From Vallitalea guaymasensis (GTDB lineage: Bacteria; Bacillota; Clostridia; Lachnospirales; Vallitaleaceae): DNA of 64,000 bases. A program made the translations under genes and the position numbers. Within the stretch, counting starts at the first letter, position 1, and each line of letters opens with the position of its first letter. Shown here in pieces: positions 37,246-45,993 of this stretch. The DNA lies in the NCBI RefSeq assembly GCF_018141425.1, contig NZ_CP058561.1, forward strand, positions 1 through 64,000, written 5' to 3'. The notes below the pieces were generated by a model, which worked only from the letters and a program-made list of their open reading frames with translations, had not been told where the DNA came from and did no database searches.

Positions 37246-38922
37246 CTATTCAACTGATAGAATATAGTAATATAAAGGTTGACCACCATAATGTACTTCA
37301 ACATCACAGTCTTCAAATTTTTCCTCTATATATTTACCAAAATCATCTGCTACGTTTTCATCAACTTCTTCACCGTAATAAATAATAACTAATTCGCTAT
37401 CATCATCAACCAACTGCTCCACCAATTCTTTTGCAGCAGTATCTAATTCTTTTTCTACAGCGAGGATTTTATCATTACCTATTCCAAGTATATCTCCTTC
37501 TTTGATCTCTTTCTCATCAATGCTGGTATCTCTTACAGCAAAAGTAAGTTGACCAGTGGAAACATCAGTCATTGAATCTTCCATATTGGTTATATTATCA
37601 TCAACACTATTTTCATGTTCATAGCTAATCATGGCTGATATACCTTGAGGAATTGATTTTGAAGGGATAACTATTACATTTTTATCTTCACATAATTCGC
37701 TTGCTTGTTTAGCAGCTAATATAATATTTTTATTATTTGGAAGAACAAATACATTATCAGCATTTACTTGTTTTATTGCATTCAATACATCCTCTGTACT
37801 AGGATTCATTGTTTGTCCACCTTGGATTATATAATCAACACCGAGGCTCTTGAAAATATCTTTTAAGCCATCACCAATTGAAACAGCAACAAAACCGACT
37901 TCTTTTCTTGGCTCTTCTGATACATCTTTGTTATTTTGAACACTAGAATCATCCTGTTCTGAAATAACCTTTGATGTATGCTGTTGTCTCATATTATCAA
38001 TCTTCATGTTTACTAATTCACCAAGCTCTAAAGCTTTCTGTATTGCAAGTCCTGGGTCATTAGTATGTACATGGACTTTAATAATATCATCATAACCCGC
38101 TACAACGATTGAATCACCAATAGTCTCTAAGTAACTTCTGAAAACCAGACTATCTTCTTCCGTAGTATCTGGGTTATTAACGTTTATAATAAATTCTGTG
38201 CAATAACCGAATTTTATATCTTCTGTTGGGATTTTTGCTAGATTTGAATTATCTACTTCATCATCTGTATCAATATCAGTAACTACATCAAAATCTAATT
38301 CTTCTCCAGCTTGAAGTGACATGAATGCACCTTCAAAAATATATAATAATCCTTGACCACCTGCATCAACAACGCCTGCTTGTTTTAATACATCCAACAT
38401 GTCTGGAGTCTTTTCAAGAACTTCTTTTGCATAATTGATACTCTCTCTAATAACAAATTCAATATCATTAGAATCAATTGCCAGCATAGCGGCTCTTTCT
38501 GCAGTCTCTCTTGCTACTGTCAAGATAGTACCCTCTTTAGGTTTCATAACAGCCCTATACGCCGTTTCAACGCCTTTTTGGAAAGACTTAGCAAGTATTA
38601 GGGTATCTATCTTATCATGTTCTGCAATCACCTTAGAAAAGCCTCTGAGCAATTGTGATAAGATAACCCCTGAGTTTCCTCTAGCTCCTCTTAATGAACC
38701 AGATGAAATTGCCCCCGCTACCTCTTTCATATTATTATAATTAGAATTACTTACTTCTTTAGCTGCTGATAATATTGTTAAAGACATGTTTGTACCTGTA
38801 TCTCCATCTGGAACCGGAAAAACATTTAATTTATCTACATATGCTTTCTTAGATTCTAAATGCTTAGCTCCAGAAACAAACATTTTCTTTAAAGTACTTG
38901 AATCAATATATTCTATAGCCAC
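37246..38922 (-). CDS. fakA: fatty acid kinase A / DAK2 domain protein (YloV)
   Basis: FakA phosphorylates exogenous fatty acids bound to FakB, giving acyl-phosphate for PlsY. The N-terminal DAK2 (DhaL-like) nucleotide domain has NVFPVPDGDTGTNM and SLRGARGNSGVILSQLLRGF; the rest is the DegV-like-partner middle region and a C-terminal domain. The length is 558 aa. It follows the Asp23-family gene by 35 bases, the normal pair. No FakB gene is in the window. Confidence 0.93.
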   Translation of the reverse strand: MAIEYIDSSTLKKMFVSGAKHLESKKAYVDKLNVFPVPDGDTGTNMSLTILSAAKEVSNSNYNNMKEVAGAISSGSLRGARGNSGVILSQLLRGFSKVIAEHDKIDTLILAKSFQKGVETAYRAVMKPKEGTILTVARETAERAAMLAIDSNDIEFVIRESINYAKEVLEKTPDMLDVLKQAGVVDAGGQGLLYIFEGAFMSLQAGEELDFDVVTDIDTDDEVDNSNLAKIPTEDIKFGYCTEFIINVNNPDTTEEDSLVFRSYLETIGDSIVVAGYDDIIKVHVHTNDPGLAIQKALELGELVNMKIDNMRQQHTSKVISEQDDSSVQNNKDVSEEPRKEVGFVAVSIGDGLKDIFKSLGVDYIIQGGQTMNPSTEDVLNAIKQVNADNVFVLPNNKNIILAAKQASELCEDKNVIVIPSKSIPQGISAMISYEHENSVDDNITNMEDSMTDVSTGQLTFAVRDTSIDEKEIKEGDILGIGNDKILAVEKELDTAAKELVEQLVDDDSELVIIYYGEEVDENVADDFGKYIEEKFEDCDVEVHYGGQPLYYYILSVE

Positions 38923-38957
38923 AACTTTTCCTCCTTAATATAATACTTCCATAAGGC

Positions 38958-39311
38958 TTAATCAACTCTAACGCCTTCTACAAAGATATTAATCTTTCCA
39001 ACATCCATTCCAGTAAATTTTTCGATTTTATATTTTACAGTACTAATTAAATTATCTGCAACTGCTCTTATATTAATTCCATATTCAATAATTACATGAA
39101 AATCTATTGTAATAACATTATTTTCTATATCTACTTTTATACCTTTTGTCAAACTCTCTCTCTTAAGCAATCTAACAAAGCCGTTAGTTACATTTATTGA
39201 AGCCATACCAACTATCCCATAGCATTCAATAGCTGTTAATCCAGCAACTTTAGCTACTACTTCGTTATCAATGGTAATATCACCAATATTCGTTCCAAAT
39301 CTCCCAGTCAT
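38958..39311 (-). CDS. Asp23/Gls24 family envelope stress protein (YloU)
   Basis: This 117-residue protein has the family core IDNEVVAKVAGLTAIECYGIVGM and VDIENNVITIDFHVIIEYG. Members form membrane-associated complexes linked to envelope stress; the exact role of YloU is unclear. AAAGGAGG precedes the ATG. It is first in the operon with fakA, behind a promoter with a leader of about 140 bases. Confidence 0.92.
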   Translation of the reverse strand: MTGRFGTNIGDITIDNEVVAKVAGLTAIECYGIVGMASINVTNGFVRLLKRESLTKGIKVDIENNVITIDFHVIIEYGINIRAVADNLISTVKYKIEKFTGMDVGKINIFVEGVRVD

Positions 39312-39451
39312 AAAACAAACCTCCTTTTTATATTATATATTTTAATTTCCCTTATTAATCTTCATAAAGTATTTTGATAGTTAAATAATAACCTTAAACA
39401 TGCTTTCACATAATATAATTGTTAATTAATCTATTGATTAAATCACTAAGC

Positions 39452-39481
39452 ATTATACCATTTTTTCTACTATTATTACAA
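39452..39481 (-). promoter_or_regulatory. sigma-A promoter of the asp23-fakA operon
   Basis: On the minus strand TTGTAA (39476-39481), 18 bases, TATAAT (39452-39457). Confidence 0.65.
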
Positions 39482-39519
39482 TATTATTTTCTTTTCTTTA
39501 AATTATTATAATCTAATGC

Positions 39520-39548
39520 TTGCATTATGTCCACTTTTTTGTTAAAAT
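39520..39548 (+). promoter_or_regulatory. likely promoter of rpmB
   Basis: TTGCAT (39520-39525), 17 bases, TAAAAT (39543-39548), about 40 bases before the rpmB ATG. It is divergent from, and nearly abuts, the asp23 promoter. Confidence 0.55.
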
Positions 39549-39588
39549 TGTTTTGTTGTAAACATGTACGATATAAGGAGGTGCAAGT

Positions 39589-39774
39589 ATGGCTAAGTGT
39601 GATATTTGTGATAAAGGCGTTTCTTTTGGAATTCAAGTAAGCCATTCCCATAAAAGAGCTAATAAAATGTGGAAACCTAATATTAGAAGAGTTAGAGCAA
39701 TTGTTAATGGTCAACCAAAAAGACTTAATGTTTGTTCTAAGTGTTTAAAATCTGGTGCGGTAGAACGTGCATAA
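39589..39774 (+). CDS. rpmB: 50S ribosomal protein L28
   Basis: The 61-residue protein carries the L28 signatures CDICDKGVSFG, SHSHKRANKMWKPN and a second zinc pair CSKC, so it is the zinc-binding form. AAGGAGGTG precedes the ATG. It is transcribed opposite to its neighbours, as in Bacillus, where rpmB and spoVM are divergent from yloU. Confidence 0.97.
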   Translation: MAKCDICDKGVSFGIQVSHSHKRANKMWKPNIRRVRAIVNGQPKRLNVCSKCLKSGAVERA

Positions 39775-39777
39775 AAC

Positions 39778-39804
39778 AATCCCCAATAGGGGATTATTTT
39801 TTTT
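39778..39804. terminator. terminator of rpmB, usable on both strands
   Basis: AATCCCC and GGGGATT form a 7-bp stem with a 4-base loop, followed on the plus strand by ATTTTTTTT. On the minus strand the tail is GTTTT, so it can also stop the thiN-end transcript. Confidence 0.88.
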
Positions 39805-39812
39805 ATTTTATT

Positions 39813-39959
39813 CTAACATTTTAATAACCAAATACCTATACATAAACTAGTAAGTGAAAGAATGACACCTACAGCTCCTTTAGGTAATATAGATATTAAA
39901 AGCATTCCTAAAGATATAGATACTAGAATTACTCCTATCAATTTAGTTCGGAAGCACAT
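39813..39959 (-). CDS. small two-helix membrane protein, unannotated, at the spoVM position
   Basis: This 48-codon ORF starts at ATG 39959, which has GGTGA 5 bases upstream; an in-frame ATG at 39971 would add MVKV but has no ribosome-binding site. The product begins MCFRTKLIG, then two hydrophobic stretches (about residues 8-26 and 30-46) separated by LPKGA, ending WLLKC. The length, hydrophobicity and terminator 9 bases downstream favour a real gene. It lies between thiN and rpmB, where Bacillus has spoVM; SpoVM is a 26-residue amphipathic peptide and this sequence is not clearly homologous. The gap to thiN is 93 bases. Confidence 0.5.
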   Translation of the reverse strand: MCFRTKLIGVILVSISLGMLLISILPKGAVGVILSLTSLCIGIWLLKC

Positions 39960-40052
39960 TACTTTCACCATACATAACTTATTATTACATTATATGTTTA
40001 AAATATATATTTGATAACTAAAATACTGTATTAACTTATCAATTATCTATTA

Positions 40053-40694
40053 TTAGTCTCTCGAACGTATTACCATCAAAATACCATCAGTAAGACTGAC
40101 CGTAGCCTTATCCTTGATAAATTCGTTGCTAATTCCTATTGAAATCCCTTGTCTCATAGTATAGCCATTAAGTTCATACTTTAATCCTTGGGTGGATATC
40201 CCTGTAACTGTACTGGTTAATGGAATCAATGATATGTATTTATAATCATTTCTATGAAAACAAGTAGTCTTGTCAATAAGACTGATGATATTATTATTAT
40301 TTATAATCCTGCATTTGATTCTTTTTTCAAGGGGTATCATCAGAATATGAATATTTGCTATAGTATGGTCAATTCTAGTGCCAATTCCACCAAATAAATC
40401 AATATGGGTACTCCCCATATCAATTGCTTCCATTATTGCTAGATGAGTATCGGTTTCATCCTTTTCTGCAATAAATCTATTCACTTTTATCCTAGAATCC
40501 TTAGTCAATTCCTTAATAACTATCGGACTGATTGAATCAAAATCTCCAACTATCAGATTAGGTTGTATCCCTGCCTCAAATAAGTACTGGGCTCCTTTAT
40601 CTACACCTATTATATAATCATATTCGTTACAAGTGATAAAACTCTTCAGAAAAGCTAGATCTACACTTCCCCCTGTAACAATTAGTGTTTTCAT
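40053..40694 (-). CDS. thiN: thiamine diphosphokinase
   Basis: ThiN converts thiamine to thiamine diphosphate using ATP. The motifs LIVGDFDSI, EKDETDTHLAI and DLFGGIGTRIDHTIANI are typical of the YloS/ThiN family over 213 aa. It is in the conserved order prkC-rsgA-rpe-thiN. The ribosome-binding site is not strong (GAGAGG 16 bases upstream), so translation may depend on coupling with rpe, whose stop is 2 bases away. Confidence 0.95.
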   Translation of the reverse strand: MKTLIVTGGSVDLAFLKSFITCNEYDYIIGVDKGAQYLFEAGIQPNLIVGDFDSISPIVIKELTKDSRIKVNRFIAEKDETDTHLAIMEAIDMGSTHIDLFGGIGTRIDHTIANIHILMIPLEKRIKCRIINNNNIISLIDKTTCFHRNDYKYISLIPLTSTVTGISTQGLKYELNGYTMRQGISIGISNEFIKDKATVSLTDGILMVIRSRD

Positions 40695-40696
40695 AT

Positions 40697-41353
40697 CTAA
40701 TTTTCACAAACCTCTCTAAAAGCTTTAATTGTACTATTTATATCTTCTGAATTATATATTGCTGAACCTGCAACAATTACATTGGCTCCAGCATTAACAA
40801 CTTGTTTTACATTATCCAAGGATATTCCACCATCTACCTGAATATCACATTTAAAACCTCTACCACAAATAACGTCCTTGATGGCACTTATTTTGTGTAA
40901 TGAGGATTCTATGAACTTCTGACCGCCAAAACCTGGGTTTACTGACATAACCAACACCATATCAAGCTCATCAATAATATATTCCAAAGCACTGATAGAA
41001 GTAGCAGGATTCAGTGATACAGCAGCTTTTAGACCATAACTCTTAATTAAAGATATAGTACTATGAAGATGTTTACAAGCTTCTGCATGTACCGTTATTA
41101 TATCTGCTCCTGCTTCTTTAAAATCTTTTATATATCTGCTTGGTTCATCAATCATCAAATGAACATCAAATACTTTGTCAGTATACTCTCTTATGCTCTT
41201 GATAATAGGTACTCCAAAGGAAATATTAGGAACAAATGACCCATCCATGACATCAATGTGTACATAATCACATCCTGCTTCATCAATTCTTTTAATATCA
41301 TGTCCTAAATTTGCAAAATCCGCTGCCAAAATCGAAGGTGCTATCTTAATCAT
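40697..41353 (-). CDS. rpe: ribulose-phosphate 3-epimerase
   Basis: Rpe interconverts ribulose-5-phosphate and xylulose-5-phosphate in the pentose phosphate pathway. The TIM-barrel signatures [36 protein letters not shown] and [12 protein letters not shown] are complete over 218 aa. GGAGATGG precedes the ATG, and the rsgA stop ends one base before the start. Confidence 0.97.
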   Translation of the reverse strand: MIKIAPSILAADFANLGHDIKRIDEAGCDYVHIDVMDGSFVPNISFGVPIIKSIREYTDKVFDVHLMIDEPSRYIKDFKEAGADIITVHAEACKHLHSTISLIKSYGLKAAVSLNPATSISALEYIIDELDMVLVMSVNPGFGGQKFIESSLHKISAIKDVICGRGFKCDIQVDGGISLDNVKQVVNAGANVIVAGSAIYNSEDINSTIKAFREVCEN

Positions 41354-41354
41354 T

Positions 41355-42233
41355 TTACCATCTCCTAATATCTTTTAATTCATCATATAGCATTTTATAA
41401 CTTTCATATCTAAGTTTACTGATTTCACCATTTTCAAGTGCATGTTTAACTGCACAATCAGGTTCGCTTATATGGTTACACCCATAGAATTTACAGTTAT
41501 CTTCATACTTCTTAAATTCAATGAAATAATTCTTCAGATCATCTTTTTCAATCTCATCAATATATAAAGAACTGAAACCAGGTGTATCAACAACATAACT
41601 ATCCTTATCAAAAGCTAAAAGGGTCGCATGTCTGGTAGTATGCTTACCTCTTTTGATTTTTTCACTGACTTCACCAGTTTCAAGCATCTCCACTGATTGA
41701 ATCAGATTAAGTATAGATGATTTTCCTACACCTGAAGGTCCAGCAAATACTGTTGTTTTATCATACAATATTTTTCTAAGTGGTGATATTCCTATATCTT
41801 TTGTCGCACTAGTCAACAACACATCATATCCTGTATCTTTATAGATGCTTCTTATATCATCCAAATCTTCATCAGATACCGTATCAACCTTATTAAAACA
41901 TATGACTACACTTATATTTTCTCTTTCTGCCATTATTAAAAACTTATCAAGTAAATTAAAGTTCGGTTTTGGATTCTCCACTGCGAAAACAATAACAACT
42001 TGATCAATATTAGCGACTGTAGGTCTAACTAAACTATTTTTTCTAGGTAGAATCTCTAATATATTCCCCTTCATATCTTCATTCTCTAATATATCAATCT
42101 CTACATTATCGCCAATAAGAGGCTTTATCTTCTTATTTCTAAAAACACCTCTGGCCTTACATTCATATATACCCTTTTCAGGTACGTGTATATAGTAAAA
42201 TCCCGCAATTCCTTTAATGATTTTACCTACCAT
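41355..42233 (-). CDS. rsgA: ribosome small subunit-dependent GTPase A
   Basis: RsgA (YloQ/CpgA) helps release maturation factors from the 30S subunit. An N-terminal OB fold is followed by a circularly permuted GTPase domain ([28 protein letters not shown]) and a C-terminal zinc site ([17 protein letters not shown]). In Bacillus this protein is phosphorylated by PrkC, encoded immediately upstream; their stop and start codons overlap by one base. Confidence 0.96.
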   Translation of the reverse strand: MVGKIIKGIAGFYYIHVPEKGIYECKARGVFRNKKIKPLIGDNVEIDILENEDMKGNILEILPRKNSLVRPTVANIDQVVIVFAVENPKPNFNLLDKFLIMAERENISVVICFNKVDTVSDEDLDDIRSIYKDTGYDVLLTSATKDIGISPLRKILYDKTTVFAGPSGVGKSSILNLIQSVEMLETGEVSEKIKRGKHTTRHATLLAFDKDSYVVDTPGFSSLYIDEIEKDDLKNYFIEFKKYEDNCKFYGCNHISEPDCAVKHALENGEISKLRYESYKMLYDELKDIRRW

Positions 42234-44146
42234 TAATTATCCTCCTCTTTAGTAAAAACAAAAGGGTTTTCATACTGGTACACATCATTAAGGTAAATCT
42301 TAATGATTGCATCTCCCTCACCAGAAACAATAATTGGCAATGGGAAATCTTCACTTTTAACCAATTTATTGAACACAACATTTTCCTTGCCATTAATAAC
42401 TAGAACTGCTTTCAACTGACCTTCAGTCTGATTAGGGTCAAATATATTATTTATAGTTTCAGTATGGTAATATCTAATTTTTTTGCCTAGACTTACAGCA
42501 ATATCTATAACATAGTTTTCTTTTACTTCTTCCCCTGGATCAACGGTCTGGCTGATAACTTTACCTTTAGCCACTGTATCATGGTTAATCTTAGTTACAC
42601 TTCCTATTTCTAGATTAGCCTCGGTCAACTTATTCCTGGCTTGCTGTTCAGTCAAGTCCTTCAAATTAGGTACAAAAACTGTTTTTTCTTCTTTACCTTT
42701 ACTTACAAAAATAGTGACAACTTCACCTTTTTTTAATTTGGTTCCCTTATCAGGATATTGCCTTATTACAATACCAAGAGGTATAGAATCATGATATTCT
42801 CTTTCTATCTTATAAGTAAGATTTCTTCCCTGTATAATACTTTGTGCTGTAGTAAATTTTACACTTAGAACATCAGGAACTTCAAAAGTCTCTATTCCTT
42901 TGCTTACAGTTAATTTTACAATCTGGTCTTTTTCAGCAACTGTATTTTCTTCTGGAATCTGTGAAATAATCTTATCCACATCATAAGTATCATCATATGC
43001 TCTTTCTGTAACATCGATTGTTAAATGCTTGTCTTCCAATAATTTTTTTGCATCAGACAGCAACATACCCTGTACATCAGGTATTAACACTTCTACTGGC
43101 TGCAATCTGGCTTTTATACTATTAAATACAAAATAAGAAACTATTGACACCAAAACAATAGCCGAAACCACTCCTAGAAAAACCACAACTTTCTCAAGAT
43201 TGGATTTTTTCTCGGTAACAGTATTATTTTCTTTTTCTTTCCATATTTTTTTCATATCATTATCAGACATAAAGAGGGTAGGTGAATCATCAACTACCTT
43301 TATGTCAACAAAATCTTCTTCAGGTGATATATTCGCTTTTTTCAGATCTTCCATCAACTCATCTGCACTGGAATATCTGAATTCAGTTTTCTTTAAAGTA
43401 GCCTTGATTATAATTGATTCCAGGCATTTAGTAATATCAGGATTTTTCTCTCTTGGACTTGGCAGATCTTCATTTATGTGAAGAAGAGCTACTGAAACTG
43501 GACTTTCAGCTTGATAAGGCAAGGTTCCTGTAGCCATCTCATACATAGTAATACCTAGTGAATACAAATCACTTTTTTCGTCACAAAAGCCACCTCTGGC
43601 TTGTTCTGGAGATATATAGTGAACTGAACCACTTGCATTAGTAGGGGCTACAATAGTCTTATCTGTAGCTACTCTGGCAATACCAAAATCAGCTACTTTT
43701 GCAATACCATCTTTTGTAATGATGATATTTTGTGGCTTGATGTCCCTATGTATAATATGATTTTCATGTGCATGTTCTAACGCTGAAGCAATAGACGCAG
43801 CAATTTTGATAGTCTCAGCATCAGATAATGGCGCATTATTCTTAATATACTCCTTTAGGGTAATTCCTTCCAATAATTCCATTACTATATAATAAATATT
43901 TTTATCATTTCCTACGTCATATATATTAACAATATTATGATGTGATAAACTAGCTGCTGATTGAGCCTCCACTTTGAATCTTCTGACAAATTCTTCATCC
44001 AAGCAAAATTCATCTCTTAGAACTTTTATGGCTACAAATCTCTCCAGCTTATTACATTTAGCTTTATATACAATAGACATACCGCCTGAACCAACTTTTT
44101 CAATTATTTCATATCTACCACTTAAAATTACTCCTGGCTGCAACAT
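42233..44146 (-). CDS. prkC: PASTA-domain Ser/Thr protein kinase PrkC/Stk1
   Basis: This membrane receptor kinase responds to muropeptides and controls growth, germination and cell-wall synthesis. The kinase domain (residues 10-270) has GSGGMSIVYKA, VAIKVL, HRDIKPQNI and DFGIAR. One membrane segment lies near 323-343. Outside there are three PASTA repeats (about 353-420, 421-488, 489-555), then about 75 residues of beta-rich sequence of unknown type. The length is 637 aa. The PP2C gene stp lies just upstream (11 bases), forming the standard kinase-phosphatase pair. Confidence 0.97.
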   Translation of the reverse strand: MLQPGVILSGRYEIIEKVGSGGMSIVYKAKCNKLERFVAIKVLRDEFCLDEEFVRRFKVEAQSAASLSHHNIVNIYDVGNDKNIYYIVMELLEGITLKEYIKNNAPLSDAETIKIAASIASALEHAHENHIIHRDIKPQNIIITKDGIAKVADFGIARVATDKTIVAPTNASGSVHYISPEQARGGFCDEKSDLYSLGITMYEMATGTLPYQAESPVSVALLHINEDLPSPREKNPDITKCLESIIIKATLKKTEFRYSSADELMEDLKKANISPEEDFVDIKVVDDSPTLFMSDNDMKKIWKEKENNTVTEKKSNLEKVVVFLGVVSAIVLVSIVSYFVFNSIKARLQPVEVLIPDVQGMLLSDAKKLLEDKHLTIDVTERAYDDTYDVDKIISQIPEENTVAEKDQIVKLTVSKGIETFEVPDVLSVKFTTAQSIIQGRNLTYKIEREYHDSIPLGIVIRQYPDKGTKLKKGEVVTIFVSKGKEEKTVFVPNLKDLTEQQARNKLTEANLEIGSVTKINHDTVAKGKVISQTVDPGEEVKENYVIDIAVSLGKKIRYYHTETINNIFDPNQTEGQLKAVLVINGKENVVFNKLVKSEDFPLPIIVSGEGDAIIKIYLNDVYQYENPFVFTKEEDN

Positions 44147-44157
44147 ACCATGTCACC

Positions 44158-44880
44158 TCATTCCCCTTTTATTAATACAGCTGCTATATTATCAGTTCCT
44201 CCATTATTCAGAGCAAGTTCAATCAGTTCATCAAGCTTTTCATCAAGTTTTTTATCAGAACCGACCACTTGGAGAATTGTATCATCTTCTAACATATTGG
44301 TCAAACCATCTGAACACATTAGGATAAATTCCTCACTAGTTATGTTCAAGGTAAATATATCACATTTTACAGTTTCATCTGCACCAACAGCCCTAGTAAT
44401 AATATTTTTATTTGGATGATTTTTACTTTGACCTCTTGATAGTTTACCAGATTTAATCATTTCTTCAACTAACGAATGATCTTCTGTTATTTGATTAATA
44501 GCATTATTGATTAAATATAATCTACTATCTCCAACATTAGCAACAAATAATTTATTATCTTCAACTGAACAAACAATGAATGTTGTGCCCATACCGAAAA
44601 AATTCTCATCTGCCAATGATTTATTATGAATTATTTCATTTATGTAATTTATACCATTAATAAAAGTATCTGTAATATGTGGGTATTCATTTTTCTTAAC
44701 ATAACCAACGAATTCTTCAACAGCACACATTGAAGCATACTCTCCCGCTTTATGTCCACCCATCCCATCAGCAATTATATAAAGATTAGGAAGGTTTCCA
44801 ATTTTTTCATTAGAAATGTAAAAACTATCTTGATTTATATTCCTTATTTTCCCTTTATGGGTTTTCCCTATAGCTTTCAT
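44158..44880 (-). CDS. stp: PP2C-type Ser/Thr phosphatase Stp/PrpC
   Basis: This phosphatase reverses PrkC phosphorylation. The metal-binding motifs are complete: NQDSF, IADGMGGHKAGEYAS, VGDSRLYL, EDHSL, CSDGLTNM and GGTDNIA over 240 aa. It is upstream of prkC and downstream of rlmN, the usual Firmicute order. Confidence 0.97.
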   Translation of the reverse strand: MKAIGKTHKGKIRNINQDSFYISNEKIGNLPNLYIIADGMGGHKAGEYASMCAVEEFVGYVKKNEYPHITDTFINGINYINEIIHNKSLADENFFGMGTTFIVCSVEDNKLFVANVGDSRLYLINNAINQITEDHSLVEEMIKSGKLSRGQSKNHPNKNIITRAVGADETVKCDIFTLNITSEEFILMCSDGLTNMLEDDTILQVVGSDKKLDEKLDELIELALNNGGTDNIAAVLIKGE

Positions 44881-44918
44881 ATAACCTCCTATAAGTATTA
44901 CCTGTTTATTAAAATAAT

Positions 44919-45968
44919 TTATACTTCCTTATTTTTGTCTTTAGTGTAACTTCTTCTAAGCTGTCCACATGCTGCATCAATGTCGCTTCCCAATTCTCGT
45001 CTAATAGTAGTAGGTATTTTATGTTTTTCCAATACATTTTTGAAGGCTAGTATAGTGTCTTTACTGCTATGCCTGTAGCTTCTTTCTTCTACTTGATTAA
45101 CTGGTATTAGATTGACATGACATAAAATTCCTTTTAATACTTTTGATAGTTCCTTAGCACATTCAATCCCATCATTAACACCTTTTACCAAACTATATTC
45201 GAATGTAATTCTTCTCTTAGTTTTTTTAACATAATCTTTACATGCCTCAATTAATAAATCATAGTCATATGCATTAGCAATAGGCATCATGGTTTTTCTA
45301 ATTGAATTATTGGGAGCATGTAATGATATAGCCAAAGTGATCTTTAAATTTTCATCGGCTATATCATTAATCTTTTCAATGATACCACAAGTAGATACAG
45401 TAATGTTTCTTTGACTAATATTCATTCCTTCTTCTGAGTTTATAATCTTAATAAACTTTATCAGAACATCATAATTATCTAAAGGCTCACCAGTCCCCAT
45501 AATAACTATATTAGATATTCTCTGACCGCTTATTCTGTTTATTTCATATACTTGTCCCAGCATCTCAGAAACTGTCAAATTCCTTTTTAATCCCCCAATA
45601 GTTGATGCACAGAATTTACATCCCATCCTACATCCAACCTGAGAAGATATACATACTGAATTACCATGCTTATAAGACATGAAAACACTCTCAACTACAT
45701 GATGATCATTTAATTCAAACAGATACTTTCTAGTTCCATCTTTTGACTCTAATTTTTTAACTTCACGAAGCGTTACTATATCGCAGTTAACAGCTAATTT
45801 ATCTTGTAATGCCTTAGATATATTGGTCATCTCAGTAAAAGAGGATACTCTTTTTTCATGTAACCACTCATATATCTGCTTAGCCCTAAATTTCTTTTCA
45901 CCTATTTTTTCCATAAATTCTATCAATTCATCCATGGACATTGATAAAATATCAACCTTATCATTCAA
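44919..45968 (-). CDS. rlmN: 23S rRNA/tRNA adenine-C2 methyltransferase RlmN
   Basis: RlmN is a radical-SAM enzyme that methylates A2503 of 23S rRNA and A37 of tRNAs. It has the CxxxCxxC motif in GCRMGCKFCAST, GTGEPLDNYD, ISLHAPNN and the catalytic cysteine near the C-terminus (DIDAACGQLR). The start is a TTG with AAGGA 10 bases upstream; the next in-frame ATG would lose 9 residues and has a poorer site. The length is 349 aa. Confidence 0.97.
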   Translation of the reverse strand: MNDKVDILSMSMDELIEFMEKIGEKKFRAKQIYEWLHEKRVSSFTEMTNISKALQDKLAVNCDIVTLREVKKLESKDGTRKYLFELNDHHVVESVFMSYKHGNSVCISSQVGCRMGCKFCASTIGGLKRNLTVSEMLGQVYEINRISGQRISNIVIMGTGEPLDNYDVLIKFIKIINSEEGMNISQRNITVSTCGIIEKINDIADENLKITLAISLHAPNNSIRKTMMPIANAYDYDLLIEACKDYVKKTKRRITFEYSLVKGVNDGIECAKELSKVLKGILCHVNLIPVNQVEERSYRHSSKDTILAFKNVLEKHKIPTTIRRELGSDIDAACGQLRRSYTKDKNKEV

Positions 45969-45993
45969 ATTCTAATATTCCTTCCATTATGTT

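Noticed and set aside
39484-39714. 76-codon minus-strand ORF across rpmB
   Set aside because: Overlaps rpmB, whose product is an unmistakable L28; the opposite frame has no recognisable features.
39813-39959. calling the small membrane ORF spoVM
   Set aside because: Position fits, but SpoVM is a single short amphipathic helix and this product has two hydrophobic helices with no convincing sequence match.
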